From NCBI GenBank assembly GCA_940337035.1, contig OW679203.1, forward strand, positions 30,079,495 through 30,143,494: a DNA stretch of 64,000 nt, in the 5' to 3' direction. Position numbers and translations under genes: made by a program. Source of the DNA: Agriotes lineatus. Its lineage: Eukaryota; Arthropoda; Insecta; Coleoptera; Elateridae. This document shows positions 37,001 to 49,169 of the stretch, piece after piece. The notes beneath the pieces were generated by a model. The model was not told where the DNA came from and made no database searches. It saw only the letters and a program-made list of their open reading frames with translations. The stretch's first letter is position 1, and each line of letters starts with the position of its first letter.

Positions 37001-37385
37001 AACAACGACTCTGCAATTTCGCAGCCATTGCTGTTAGTGTCTCTTGTGTAGCCGGAATGACGAGTTAGTGATCTCTGGATTTCGCCATTTGCTGAACTAT
37101 TATACTGATATGTGCTCTTATGCTGACAAATAGCGCAATAAAGAAGCCAAATAGCACGAAATTGTTAATACCAAATAGATACAGGTTATTTGAAGAATAT
37201 CTCTCTCGTCTAACAGACGATTTTTGCTTTAACGCGGAATAGGTAACGGTGATAATATGCAGATACTTTAGATTTTTACCCTTAATGAATATGGAAACAA
37301 ACAGATACCCAATGGTATACAAGGTAAAATTTATGGAAATATGCATCGACCAACGTGGTCGTTACATACAGTCAGAAGGGTCCCA
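34030..37385. other. no gene seen
   Basis: Frames up to 106 codons (35224-35544, minus) overlap frames on the other strand. The patch at 36780-37040 is GC-rich and has a 65-codon minus frame (36831-37028). I recognise no protein. Nothing else is supported. Confidence 0.4.
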
Positions 37386-37393
37386 GCCGCTCT

Positions 37394-37472
37394 GCCGGCG
37401 TAGTCTAGCGGTTAAAGTAGCGTGATAATTGAATTTGACCTGGCCGAATGCGTGGGAGCATGGTTAAATGCC
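37394..37472 (+). tRNA. degenerate tRNA-like unit (tRNA pseudogene or SINE head)
   Basis: The segment tagtctagcggttaaagta (37401-37419) is a near-perfect tRNA D-arm and box A (TAGYNNAGYGG), preceded by a gccggcg acceptor-like start. About 50 bases later, atggttaaatgcc (37460-37472) holds a poor box B, where GGTTCGANNCC is expected. The anticodon arm does not fold convincingly. It is therefore not a functional tRNA; a tRNA-derived SINE head or an old pseudogene is more likely. An A-poor, T-rich run follows at 37484. Confidence 0.4.
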
Positions 37473-37479
37473 AACAACA

Positions 37480-39590
37480 GAATTTTTTTTATTTGAAAAT
37501 TAATGTAATTTACGAGAGAAAAGTTCAGTGTATATCTTTTTACAGATTTTTTCATTTATATTTGTACTTGTTGTCTCTGCTTCTTCCCTTACCTTTGTTA
37601 TTTATTTTAACAGCTCGTACCACTCCTCCCTAATAATGTGACGATATTATTTATACATAATTATATGTTAAATCCTGTACTTCTTATGACATTTTCAAGG
37701 AAAATATTGAATAATAATTGTCTTATGGCGATATTCGTTAGAAATTTCACTGATAGCTGATGTATTCTAACTTGATTAGTGGACTCCTAAAGGAATTGTA
37801 CGAAGACCATGCTTATTAAAACTAACATACGCGTGCAGAACGCTTATAAATAGTTCAACATTTAACATTAATAAATAACGTAAGAAATGGCAGATTATAT
37901 CAAAATACAGTATTCTGTATTAAAAAACATTGATAGAACTTTCCGCGCATTTACGACCTTGTTTAGGCCCCCTTTGCACTTCCTCGAACGTGAATCTTTA
38001 AATATAGTGCTCGTTTGGCCTTCCTTTGCTGATACCTGATGCAAACCCAGGTGTCTAGCGACATCTATTGAGCCCCGTTCTCTTGAGTTACAAGTTTTCA
38101 ATAAGGCAAGCCATAGTTTGCCGTCTTGCAGAGATTCCTAATCGGTATCGCCCTGATTTATATAGATTTGGCTTAACACAGATGGACCCTGCTTGCGGCT
38201 TTACCGTATTACCTGTTATGCACCCCGTATGGTGTGTGGGTTGCATGACGTTGCACCCTTAATGGCAATTTGGCCCCAACGTGCCGGTTGTTCTACGCAG
38301 GTCCAGACTTGTTCATCGAATTAAGCCGCCCTGTGAGCGGCAACTCCTTGCATCAGATGGCGCAATACTAACGCCTTCTTGTGAGCCAGAGGGAAAGAAC
38401 ATTAAGTAACGCACGCGTGCGTTTCTTCGTGGCGCGGGCATTCCTTTCTTTGTGGTGGTTGAATGAATATGGCGCTTATCGTATAACAAGAAGTAGTTGG
38501 TGTCCTAAAGTGCCAGTTAACCCTCTCTCTAACGCTAGCGCAGCTGAGATTTTACGTTGATACCTTCCCGTGGTGGAGATCATCCCCCCAGCTTCCGTTC
38601 CACCTTTCAGAAATATCAACCAATTGCCTTGCCGGACATTAAAAGCAGCTATTGTGACTAGTTGTATTGTGCAGTATAAACCATAACCAGTGAAGCATCG
38701 TTGTTGACTTTAAACGACGTAGTTTGCGTATCGCACCCGTTACACGGAAAATAAACTAACGCGAGCTATTTTTAAAGTGGGGAGAGCTATTTATACCCCC
38801 GCGTTAGTTCAAGAAGTTAGTTGCGCAGGGTCGCTCCACTGTAGTCGATTTCTGAGCAGTGGGCGGACCCTCGTTGCATTGCAATAAAACTATCATTCCT
38901 CACTTTAGGTTTACTAACCCCATTATTTTATAGATACATGAATGTTAACAATTGTTAAGTTTTAGCTTCAATATATCCAAGTAACCTTAACTTTGTCAAG
39001 ATTGTTTTATTTGTGTTTGTATGTTGAGCTGTAGCTTTTCTTTTTGTTGTGGTCTGTATGTGTTTGTACAGTGCCCAGGTAAGAGCGAAAGGACCATAAA
39101 AGGTAGGTCCAAAAGACGCACACTGTGGACGTCTCACACCAGCACCACAGCGAAACCACCGCTCTTGGGTTTCGTGTTTTGCCAAGCTCGATGAAGTAAT
39201 TCAAAACTCCTAGCGCCTGTTTTCCTCCAATCCCGGTGACAGCAACTCGCACTAAACTGTACCGTGTTGAAGCGAAACCCCCTTCCACTGAGTGTTTAGC
39301 CGGTCAGTTCTCTGTTACAAGTCAGTTGAGGTGGAATTAGGGTTGACTTTGCCTATTATTAATGAAATGTCGTAAGACCCATTTAGCCTTATAACGCCAT
39401 CTGTAATAGTTTACCCAGATAACACGTAAAAATTATAATCGGGGATGCAAAAGTTGAAAAATAAGAAATATACAGAACTGAGTGGAGCTGAGAGCAACCA
39501 CAATATAAGTAATGATAACTAGACATCGGATTTTAGGAAATATGCATTTTCTTTAAAATTAGAGTCAAAAATAAATTTTAAACACCAAAG
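37480..39590. other. no gene seen; two small palindromic sites
   Basis: A perfect 16-base palindrome AACGCACGCGTGCGTT lies at 38408-38423. A hairpin with 10-base perfect stems, AACTAACGCG at 38754-38763 and its complement at 38800-38809, encloses two gagctattt words. Overlapping minus frames at 38955-39185 and 39007-39288 (76 and 93 codons) resemble nothing known. Confidence 0.45.
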
Positions 39591-41445
39591 TGCAAATTAC
39601 AAAAAAACAATACTTTTGAGCCCTATTTATTTTTGCCTAAATGCCCAATTTTTTGTATGTTAAGGAAAATGCCTTTTTTAGAATTTTATTGCCTTTTTAT
39701 CGTTTAGGTGCCTAGAGTTTGGCCTAAAATGCTTCATTTCCTAATTTTTAATTTTTTTCGAGATCTTTTACCTACCTACACTTACTGAATTATTACTTTA
39801 ATTCGCCCTGGGTTCGCTACTGATTCAGTCGGTATGCTTATGGCTAAGGAAAGCTAATATTATATAGACCAACTCGTAGACACCTGAAATGGTGTACTTA
39901 CCAATGCAATCATTAATGACAATAAAAAGCCTGACAACTTACAAAGAGTACCTATAATCTGTAAACAAAATCACACAAGAGAACACATATGAGTACATAC
40001 AAAATACGGCGCTAACAAGCTACATATATGCGAATACTACAAACAGATACGTAGCAGTTCATTAATCAGCGCAAAGTTAAATGGCGTGCACTAATAAACT
40101 AAGCGAGACGTTGTCCCTTCTTGTACAGGAGCGTAACTAGACACCGGTTTTTGAAGAGTAGGCGGGTAGGTTGAGTTGATGTAACCGCGGCGCTCGATCA
40201 GCGGGTAATTCACCGCGTTAACAACCACGAGTATAATGGCTCCAGACGTTGCAATAGAATTTCACTTGCACGGTGATTATGGCTATTAACTAACCTTGTT
40301 TGGGGTCTTCCCGATGCTCTAGCCGTCTGATAAGGCAGGTACTTTTCCTATGATGTCGCAACGATAGCTGTCTTCTGACAACGCTGCAAGTGCGGCAGGA
40401 TTTGGCTCCTTTTGGGCGCTGGCTTCTCTTTCAGAGGCACAATGGGCCGACGGCAAATTATTGCCGGCCACAATACAATATATATTGCGCTGTTTCTTGT
40501 AGCTGATAATTTTCGAGTTTTTCAGCGAACTCGCAACGACCCGCAATTGTTGACAATCTGGGTGCGAATTCCCTGATCCGCACTCTTCACCCACTGGGGC
40601 CCTAATTCTACCTCTTGCAGGCATCCAGCCTTGATTCCTTATCGACCGGTTATTTCCGTGGGAAAACTGCACTGTTAACAAATTCCGTCACGAGCTCGCG
40701 GCGCACCACACTTATAGTCATGGAGCGCGTATGCATTAAATATCACTCTATATTAACCGACTACGTGTATAAATACAAGAGCAGTTACTGTCAGGCTTTG
40801 TTGCTAATTAGCATTTAATACAAAGATATAATTTGAATAAATACAGGTGGCACGAATTGACCAGTTTCAGTTGATAACGTAAGTAATCGAATCGATGCCA
40901 CACCCGATGACCCGAGCGGCCGACCCTATACCATTAGGTATTGTTCTGTGCCTATTATACCCAAGCCGGTGCGGGTGCGTTAGTTTCGCGTCTATTTGTT
41001 ATAAAATTTGACAGTACAATAATGCCAAAACAAGTGTCATCAATAGTAACACCTGTTTTAAAACAGATGGAGAATTATTGTTTTGCTCGACTTGTAGTAA
41101 AAAGGCATGTTGCATTAAGGTTAGGTATACATTGTGAAAATATTACGTCAATGTTTGTCAATAATTTGCGACATGGGGCGCAGTTTCTCTATACATATAT
41201 AAGAACATATTAACTGACAAAAGACAAACTTACCCCAGAAAATTTAGAACAGTTGCTAGTTCGCAATTGTAACAACCGAACAGACATTTAAAAATATGTT
41301 AGAAGCATTTTTTATTTATTGGAATTTATTTTTGCTTCAAGTTTATTTCTCAAAGTTTAATGCTTGTGTTATTTACTTGTTAAAAATAAATTTTGCATTT
41401 TTTGTCTATTTCTGCTTTTTATGTGCCTAAAAGTCCGACCTCTAG
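39590..41445. other. possible decayed DNA transposon with tgccta-rich ends
   Basis: Both ends of this interval are T-rich and share tgcctaa words and a gcattttttattta or tgccttttttagaatttta block (39669-39700; 41308-41330). The left end has ttttgcctaaatgccc (39633-39648) and the right end tatgtgcctaaaag (41420-41433). Some hAT elements have such tgccta-bearing ends. Between them are orphan frames of 120 codons (40319-40681, minus) and 90 codons (40941-41213, plus). Neither has a transposase signature that I can name. The evidence is thin and this may be coincidence. Confidence 0.2.
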
Positions 41446-41689
41446 TGATAACGGACTGAGACTAATTAACTTTGCGAAGAATAAACTGATGAAAATAACG
41501 AGTGCGCCCGTATGCCATCCCCTATCACTTTTTAGTGAATAGTAAGTTCAAATTAAAGACAGAGAAAACAAAAAATATATATGAGTAGAAGAAAGAAAAG
41601 GAATTACAATGTAAAGGGAAACTAGATGAAGAGAACTTTGTTATAAAATACAATGTCTGCAAAATAGTTGATGATACAACCATTCCTAC

Positions 41690-42900
41690 AACCAGGTGCA
41701 GATGAAGCTCAAATGGCATACAGAGAACAAAAGTAGAAGACACAGCACTTTTGTAAAACGCATAAAAGAGCACAAAAAGAAACGTAAATGAAATGTAGAA
41801 CAAGGTGCAGCACGAAAGAAAAACCTAAAGAAGAAATACAAATCCCGATCCAAGAAGAAATAATACATTTCATGAAAAATTATAGGAGTGGTGTAAAGAA
41901 TGGAATTATATGGAGAATATTAAGTAGGGGGGAGATGCAGTAAAACAAGAAATCTACGAATTGATACAAGGGATGTAGGAAAAACGAACTATGCCGGAAT
42001 ATGGTGATTCTGGTTCCAATATACAAAAAAGCGACTGCATAGAGTACAAAAATTATAGAAGAATAGCATTACTTGACATACTTTACGAGATAGCAGCAAA
42101 CCTGATCAAACATAGATTGGAACCATATGCTGAAACAATATTAGGCAAATACCAAAGTCGTTTAAAAAAAACATCTGACCAAATATTCATCCCATAAAAT
42201 CAAAGTATCTTTACATGTGTTAGTTTGCTTAGAGCGACATAGAAATTAAAATAAATCCACGATCTTATTTAACATTGCACTGAAGAAGGTGGTAGGTAGT
42301 AGCAGAACAAACAGAAAAGCAACCTCACAAAACAAGAATCACTATATTAGAGCATACGCGGATGATGTGGTGCTTCTATCGTGTAGAAGAAAAGACCTAG
42401 TAAAAAAATGAAATGTATAGCAGACGAAGTGAGAAAGATGGATTTACGAATTGATCAAGACACAAGCAAATTAATGGAAGTAAGAATGGAAAAAGAGAGG
42501 ACCTTAAGTAAATAGACTCAATTACAAATAGGCGAAATAAATCTAAAGTGTCAAGCAATAAACAGCCACGTATATCTGAGAGAACATAAATAGGTCAAGA
42601 ATAATGAATAAGTAATGAGTGTGCAAAAAGACCTAACGAAATTGTAAATAAAAAAAAAAGAAATCTCGAAACACAAAAGTGAGTATATATAAATTGGTGG
42701 TGTGGTCCACACTTCTATATGTCACTTATACATGGATCATGAACAAAAAATGACAAAATAAAGTAAAAGTATGGATAAGCAGAATACTATAGGGAGGAAA
42801 AGAGACTGTCGAAATATGGAAAAGAGAAGCTAACTCAGAACTGTTAGATATCGAAGGATACAATGGTTGGGATATGTAGAGGTTAGATTATAGTAAAATA
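41690..42900 (+). pseudogene. decayed LINE with reverse transcriptase and C-terminal tail
   Basis: Read on the plus strand in shifting frames, the order of motifs is that of an RTE- or craniofacial-type LINE polyprotein. Near 42012-42200 are a PIYKK block, CIEYKNYRRIALLDILYEIA (family: C.NYR.I.LL...YKI) and LIKHRLEPYAETILGKYQSR. Then come LFNIALKKV near 42264 and the catalytic AYADDVVLLS at 42352-42381, with both aspartates intact. A tail piece RRIQWLGYVE lies at 42852-42881. The interval between the QSR..SDQIF block and LFNIAL is only about 70 bases where the family has several hundred, so an internal deletion removed the first catalytic aspartate region. Stops and frameshifts are frequent. 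The region 41690-41990 is A-rich and probably the degraded upstream part. Confidence 0.85.
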
Positions 42901-42904
42901 GTCA

Positions 42905-43520
42905 AGATATCAAAATACATCCCTATTAACTTTTACATTTTTTAAGAATAAAATAAACGTAGATGCCGTAACACCTACTGAAGATATAATATGGACAGTG
43001 TCCCGACGCCTCGCATGTAAGGCTTGTTGCCTTAAGGGAAGAAGAACAAAACCACGTTCAAAACGGTCTTTATTCATACCATTTGTAACTAGGATAAGGT
43101 CATTCAATACTCAATATAAGCCGTATAGAAAGCTGTGAATACTCAAAACACTTCCGTAACCCATAGCGTTTAACGGCCCAGCTGTGCTGCCCCACAGGAG
43201 AGAGCGAGTTAACACTAAATACCAAATACAAGCGCCACCAACCTGATTACTCAAAATTTTGCGAATCTAGATTGCAACATTTCTCAGTAATATGGTAGTT
43301 GCAACTTAGATTGAAGGAATATATCTCAAAATTACATTTACTACACGCAGGTTTTTGATAAGCTATAACCTGTTATACAAGGGAAAAATGCATAAATGTG
43401 TTGCAATTTAACTAATATTTATTTTAAATGATTACATGTAGATAAGCAATATACTATATATAGTAAGGTGATAGTTCCTTGTATCAAAATAAATACGTGC
43501 GGCTAGGGTATTCCAAGATA
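42905..43520. other. no gene seen
   Basis: AT-rich; one 65-codon minus-strand frame (42910-43107) without recognisable features. It may be downstream LINE sequence or its target. Confidence 0.4.
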
Positions 43521-43525
43521 AGATA

Positions 43526-43738
43526 CAGTCGTGTTCATTACAGTGTTGTACAGCAGTTGTGTTTTGTGAATATAGATTAATTACATAAAGTTCAAAAACT
43601 GTTGTCTATACAAATATTTTGAAAGCGTACATCTAGGTCTACCTAGTTAATGATATAGTGTGAGTCTTGGTTGAATAATAACACAACCACCAATAAACTT
43701 ACAACTGTCTCTGTATAACACATTTTTGAACACGACTA
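43526..43738. mobile_element. Tc1/mariner-like MITE
   Basis: A 213-base element is bounded by TA on both sides (43524-43525 and 43739-43740), as expected for the TA target duplication of Tc1/mariner transposons. Its ends are inverted repeats of about 36 bases. The left end starts cagtcgtgttcattacagtg and continues ttgtacag..cagttgt. The right end, read inward, starts tagtcgtgttcaaaaatgtg and continues ttatacagagacagttgt. The internal 140 bases are AT-rich and carry no transposase, so this is a non-autonomous copy moved in trans. The CAGTCGTGTTC-type end is typical of Tc1-related elements. Confidence 0.8.
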
Positions 43739-43744
43739 TACATA

Positions 43745-44190
43745 AATTGCTCAAACCCAATGCTAAGCCATCGGCGTATACACGCTGTGTTTACAAAATA
43801 ACATATGTAATTTATACTTTCAAGTGTACGTGTAACCCACCACTAAAGAAAGCGCAAGATGCGTAAGCAATGTGTATATAAATCACTACTGTATTAATAT
43901 AAAATGGTATAACTGTCATTAGCAAAAAATGTCAATATCGTCATTCATACATTTATTCCCGCCCAGAGATTTTTGAATTGTGGAAGAAATATCTAGTTAG
44001 AGCTTATCGATGGAATTCAGCATCGATCAAGTATGCTAATGTGGCTTTCACCTCTCCTAGCTTCTGGATAGAATGGTACCAACGTGGACAACTCGTAGAG
44101 ATCACGAAAGCTGAGCGGTAGTCGCCACCATTTCCGAACTGAAAATCGAAATACCTAAGCGAGATCCAAAATTCATCCGAAGGAAAAGAA
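43745..44190. other. no gene seen
   Basis: AT-rich, one orphan 65-codon minus-strand frame (44004-44201). Nothing else is supported. Confidence 0.4.
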
Positions 44191-44196
44191 AAGCTT

Positions 44197-44262
44197 TCCA
44201 TTCGAAAATCCTAAAATCTGAAAAATTCTAGAGAAACTAGAAAAAGTCGAAAAATTCCTGTA
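44197..44262. repeat. helically phased AAATCC repeat, cluster 3
   Basis: The words gaaaatcct, aaaatct, gaaaaattct, gaaact, gaaaaagtc and gaaaaattcct follow one another at 9-11-base intervals. This matches the pattern of the clusters at 12309-12480 and 17085-17190, though the consensus is looser. Confidence 0.5.
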
Positions 44263-44269
44263 AACAAAA

Positions 44270-45700
44270 AGACGCAGTTAGCGTACAGATGCCTTTTGAG
44301 GAAAATTCACTTGCTTCAAGTGTAAAATAGCTTAGTGGGCCAACTCCCTGGGAGGCTTGATTTATCAAAAACTGCGACCGTTTTAATAAAAATCCACCTC
44401 CATCCTGCTTCTCCCAGACTAACGATAAAAATTGGGAAACAATAGGAAAGACACCGTAACCACCAAATGAAAAGCTTTTCCTAAAGGCCCAGACGTGAGG
44501 TCCTGAATATATCGATGACTTGGTTTTTTGAGAATTCAGAAGCAAGTTTCTATGTGATAGCTATCATTCACAGTAGCAACATTCGTGATATAGAGTAGGT
44601 AATATGCCAAAACCGAAGAGACAACGTTTGATCAATCAAAACTGCACAGCATATCACGCTCAGATTCGACTAACTACGCTAAACATTGTATAATCGGGAA
44701 TGAACTGTCAAGTAGTGGCACTCCTGGGGGACGAATGACACTGCATTTTTACGTTCCACGCATAACTAACCTCCAACGTTTCAAAATAGATATTTAATTA
44801 GTCAAGTAAATATGGAGCTCCCAGAGCTATTTAACCAACATACCTTTTTTAGGAGACCCTGTCAGAATGCGAAAACATCACATAACCCGAGGATAGAAAA
44901 TACAAGGGTTTAACTGAAACGTACACCTGCAATTATCGACGTAACCTAATAACAGGAAAAACCACATATACCATTTAAATTTGCATAGCCAACAAGTAGC
45001 TTTTAGAGGAATCTAAAGTAAGTTGGATAACTAGGGCGAACGTTAGCACATAAAATAAAAAATTGATTCAAATGTCAAATTGACCATAGCACAGCTCATA
45101 GATTGACTAAGAGCGTCAGAGTTGATCTGCACGCTGACAATGATATGTTACTCTAGGGCTATATAAGAATGCACGGCATGGATATACAGAGCGCCGATAC
45201 ACGGAGCGTCGGCAGAACGATACAAGGGTAGAAATATATCTTATGCGGCAATCGATCTATACGAAATTCTGCGGCTTCAAACGAGCCGGTAATTGGAATT
45301 TCAGATGACAACCTATGTGTTTGGCACTGGGTATATCCGAGAAAACTCATAATTTTCAAAAATTGGCAGGGTATGGGTTTGCCGAACAGCTACAACAAGA
45401 ACTACAAAGCTTAAACCACGCATAAACCCTGGTAGTAGCGATTTGCGGTCTTCTCAGACTCTAAGCGGAAGCTGTAATCTTCGTGCAGCGCTATAGTAGG
45501 ACCTCGCTGATGAACAGAAAAGTGCCCTCGTAACGGGTAAGTTGTGCTCTTAATTAATTTTGGCGATGAATTCCTTTGTGAGCCCTTACCACGCAGGAAT
45601 CTGCATGTTTGTCGTGGCTTTTCCATAAGCGTACTAAGTCTCTACGGTCTAGTGTTGGAGTCCTAACACCTGTATGGATGCAGGTCGAGTATGTAAACCT
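44270..45700. other. no gene seen
   Basis: Frames up to 102 codons (44237-44545, minus), no known motifs. A GC-richer patch around 45170-45300 contains a gcgccgatacacggagcgtcgg imperfect inverted repeat (45191-45212). Confidence 0.4.
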
Positions 45701-45772
45701 CGAATAAGGTATCTGGCGCGCCACCGGGTACAGTTTAAGTGCTGTTTAGAAGTCGTTCCAAGATTCTTATTT

Positions 45773-46005
45773 CAACAATTCACAAATACGACGGGTAGCG
45801 GACTCAAGAGTGTCTTTGAAATTGCTTATTGAGGTGCTAACTCCAATGAGCTACGAATATGACGGAGAGCGGATTCAAAAAGGTATACGGAGTGTTTTAT
45901 TAAGGTACTCTTTCCAACAAGCGACGAATACTACTGAAAGCTGTTTTAAGATGGCATTTGCAGGAACTGTGTCCAGCAAGCCACACAGATAATCTATGGG
46001 GGTTT
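45773..46005 (+). repeat. tandem repeat with a unit of about 70 bases
   Basis: Unit starts at 45773 (caacaattcacaaatacga), 45843 (ccaatgagctacgaatatga), 45913 (ccaacaagcgacgaatacta) and 45973 (ccagcaagccacacag) give periods of 70, 70 and 60. Units share a cgacgg..agcgga or gaaagctg block and a ttgaaat/aag.t core. The first three are the most alike; the fourth is shortened. Sequence at 45705-45772 (ccgggtacagtttaagtgctg) may be an older unit. A 60-codon frame (45810-45992) crosses units out of phase, since 70 is not a multiple of three, so it is not a repeat protein. Confidence 0.7.
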
Positions 46006-46009
46006 GGAG

Positions 46010-49000
46010 TTAGGAAAGGTTTTCCAGGTGGGTACAAGGACTCAAGTGCGACTTACGGTTCTGGATGGCTTCTTCTGACAGGTATATATCTCTAAATAGC
46101 GGCGAGTCGTCTTTCAGGGCAAGAAAAGATCCGAATCTGTACGACGGGCTTGTTTCGCTTACCAAGTTCAATCGCCGGGCTACGGCTTATTACAGAAGGC
46201 CTAGGAAATTGTGGTTTTTCCAGTTAGAGCTGAATGGACTGGTCACTCGACTGTCTTCAGCAGGCTACACATCTTAGCTTTATACATTCTGAGCCTCTTT
46301 ATCAGAACTCTTTTCTGGGGAACCGCTGAGCTCTCGGCTTTATCGCGCAGTCCTTGTGCCTGGGAGATTCAAGCGCCGATTGTGATGTATTGGTTGCGTA
46401 CAAATTCCAAACGAATTATTTATGCTTAAAATAAATTTTGTGTAGATGCTAACGTCAAAATCACATTCAGTGGCGTGTCAATTCTCAAACACACCTAATA
46501 GTCTTACAAAGTGTAATATCAGGTCTACTAGTTTTTACCTTTGATGCATGCTTTGTCTCAGAGGCAATGTTGATGACAGTATAAATGTATACTAGAAACG
46601 TTCATAGGTCACAATTGTTGATATTTTTAAAATACCAGGTGTGTTTCGGTGTGAATTCGGTAACGGAAACCCATTCAAATTTAAAGGAATGCATAACTAA
46701 AGGTAAGCAACATAATATAGAAGGAATTTGAGGAAGTAAAAAATTATTTCCGCATGCATTTTAAAAATGTAGGAAATATTTATTGATCTTCCGGGACGAC
46801 ACTTACATATCTGCAGAAGATAGGAAATTGATGTAAGGGTCTATTTTTACGATGCCTACAGACATCATGATATGAACTTTTCAATATATCGTGGCCATTT
46901 TGTAACAATGATAATTCTTTAACTTATACTATTTGGGAAGTTATTCTGAAGCATATTATATTGGAACTAGACTTAACTAAAAAGATTCTTTCTAACCAAC
47001 CACCCCTTTCAAGCAAAATGCAGGGAAAACTATTAAACATTAGTAATTTGCATAATACTGATACCATACGGTGTCTATATATTTTCTAAGGCGAATCTGA
47101 AAATTCAATTCTGGTTTGATGGAACACAAGCTTCAGTATACGCCTCAATTCTATAAGTAAACCAATTAGCGGTTAAACTTATAGAGTAAAGCCTAAATAC
47201 ACACACCCGCAGAGGTCGATTAAATTAATATTAAGCATTTTCTGGTAAGGTTTGTAAGTGCCCTAATAGAAAGCGATTAAAATGTCAGAGGTGGAGACTG
47301 GTTAGTAGCTATGGTTTATCTTGCTAAGAGGCTGTCGAATAACCATAACGATTTGTATTACATGTAGTACGTTCTCGAAGAAAAAATCTTCTTAGTTCAC
47401 ATTTGATCTTACTGTACAAGGATTGTAAGTGTGGGTTACGCGGTCGTTTACTTAATTTTAATAGGAGCTTTTTAATGCCGCACCAGTTCCAAAGTATATC
47501 TTTCAAGCCGCCTCCACGATATTTCCACCAAGTTTTTGTAGTTACGGCAACGGCCCAAACGGTGGATCAAAAAGCTCTGGATGCATAAGCGAGTGGCCGA
47601 TTCGTAAGCATTTGGCTTTGCAAACGCATACAAAATATTTTCCGGAATATCGATTACAGGGGTGAAGACGCTTTTGAGCAGATTGAAAGAGAATACATTT
47701 ACATGAGTATTTCTACTGACAGTCTTACAAATTGGGAATTTCTACGGCAAAAATTGCCTTTTCTATTCACATTCCTTATCTTGTTAAAATAGATTATGGA
47801 GGCAGCCAAGTGCCTGGAGTCATATACCGATATGCCTCTTTTATGAAGGGTGCTTTCAGATCCTTTGTAAATCAGCTTATTCGCATTTAGACACTGATTT
47901 AGCAGCTCGCATCCTCTCGGGAGACATCCAAAGTTATCTAAATTTATGTGGCCTCTAAGTTTGCTTCTTTTGCAAAATACCTATTCCCTTGTCCTTTTTT
48001 CATAACAGGAGTCAGATCGTTAGGATGGAAAGCTCGCGCTGCGGCAGTAACATACCCTTACAATAAGTACTTTTGTTCTCTTAGACACATAAACATTCTG
48101 TTTTATTTTAAAATTTAAATACGCTGGTGGCTTGCTTTGTAATTTTCGGTTCTACACCCTTTTCCATCCATGGAGAACCATTAGACTTTAAATCATTAAA
48201 ATCACTGGCTTTATCAAATGTATATTAAAGCAATTTTCAGAAGTCATCCTTAAGCTTTGCGTTCAAACGGAATTTATAACTTATAAGTTGCGAGAGAATT
48301 TCAGCATTTTAAACCTTTCCCAAATTTACAAAACCTCAATATTGTAGCAAAGCTTCTTTGAGGTTTTTGTTACTTGAACTGAAAAGCAGTAATTAATTGT
48401 CGTATGAATAGGCATGTATAGCAGCAACCGACATTTGCGCCAAAATAAATCTTCTGCCCAAAACCATAGAAAGACAAAATAAAAAGTAAAACCTTATGTA
48501 ACATCTGTGTAGCTTAATCAGTGAGCGTCCAAATTAAAACGTGACGCGATGTGCAGCGTAATATCTAAATGTCCGAAATTTAGAAAATTATGTGCCCCGC
48601 ACATGCACATCGACAGACTACTTCTGCGATTTCGAAAGTGTCAAGCTATTCAAAGTACGTTGACCTGCGAAGTTGCAGTATAATAAATCTATAGGGCATG
48701 CAAGATTAACTCTTCTGGTTAAAAAGCACACTATGTAAGAACCCTGGCTGTATCGGCGGGACGCAATAGTCGAGCTTAAAGAACATAGCTGCAGAAATCT
48801 TTCAAGAAAAAAAAGTTGATCACCCGCAGCCGGAGGTAAGTAAATTAAAGATTGACGCAACTAATCCTAAAGAAAGCAATTAAACTAGAGAACACAGAGG
48901 CTAAGCATTGAACATATTTTAAGCAGCCAGGAAATATTTGATCAGATTTCAATTCCTTCACTGGGTGGAGCTGTTTCATTAGCAAGGAACCTCATTAGAC

Positions 49001-49165
49001 GTCAATACCTCTTCAAGTATTTCGAATCTTTAAAGCGATACTCTCATAGCATCTTCTCGTCCTACCCATGGGTGATGATGAACTGTAACGGTTCAAATGG
49101 GTTTTCTGTCTTTACGCAGTAGCTTTCTAACGCCTTCGTAATTGCCATCTGCCAAAGCGAAATTA
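46010..49165. other. no gene seen
   Basis: Mixed AT-rich sequence. A minus-strand frame at 47324-47506 reads KKLLLKLSKRPRNPHLQSLY, followed by a basic stretch. This faintly resembles the linker between endonuclease and reverse transcriptase in LINEs, but no diagnostic motif follows. Other frames (46065-46277, 46211-46429, 48618-48860) resemble nothing known. Confidence 0.4.
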
Positions 49166-49169
49166 CGAT

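Noticed and set aside
38408..38423. The 16-base CG-rich palindrome as a regulatory site
   Set aside because: It is perfect, but short palindromes of this length occur by chance at this scale and nothing nearby gives it a role.
47324..47506. LINE endonuclease-reverse transcriptase linker on the minus strand
   Set aside because: Only a basic, KLSKRPRN-type stretch is suggestive. No endonuclease or reverse transcriptase motif adjoins it.
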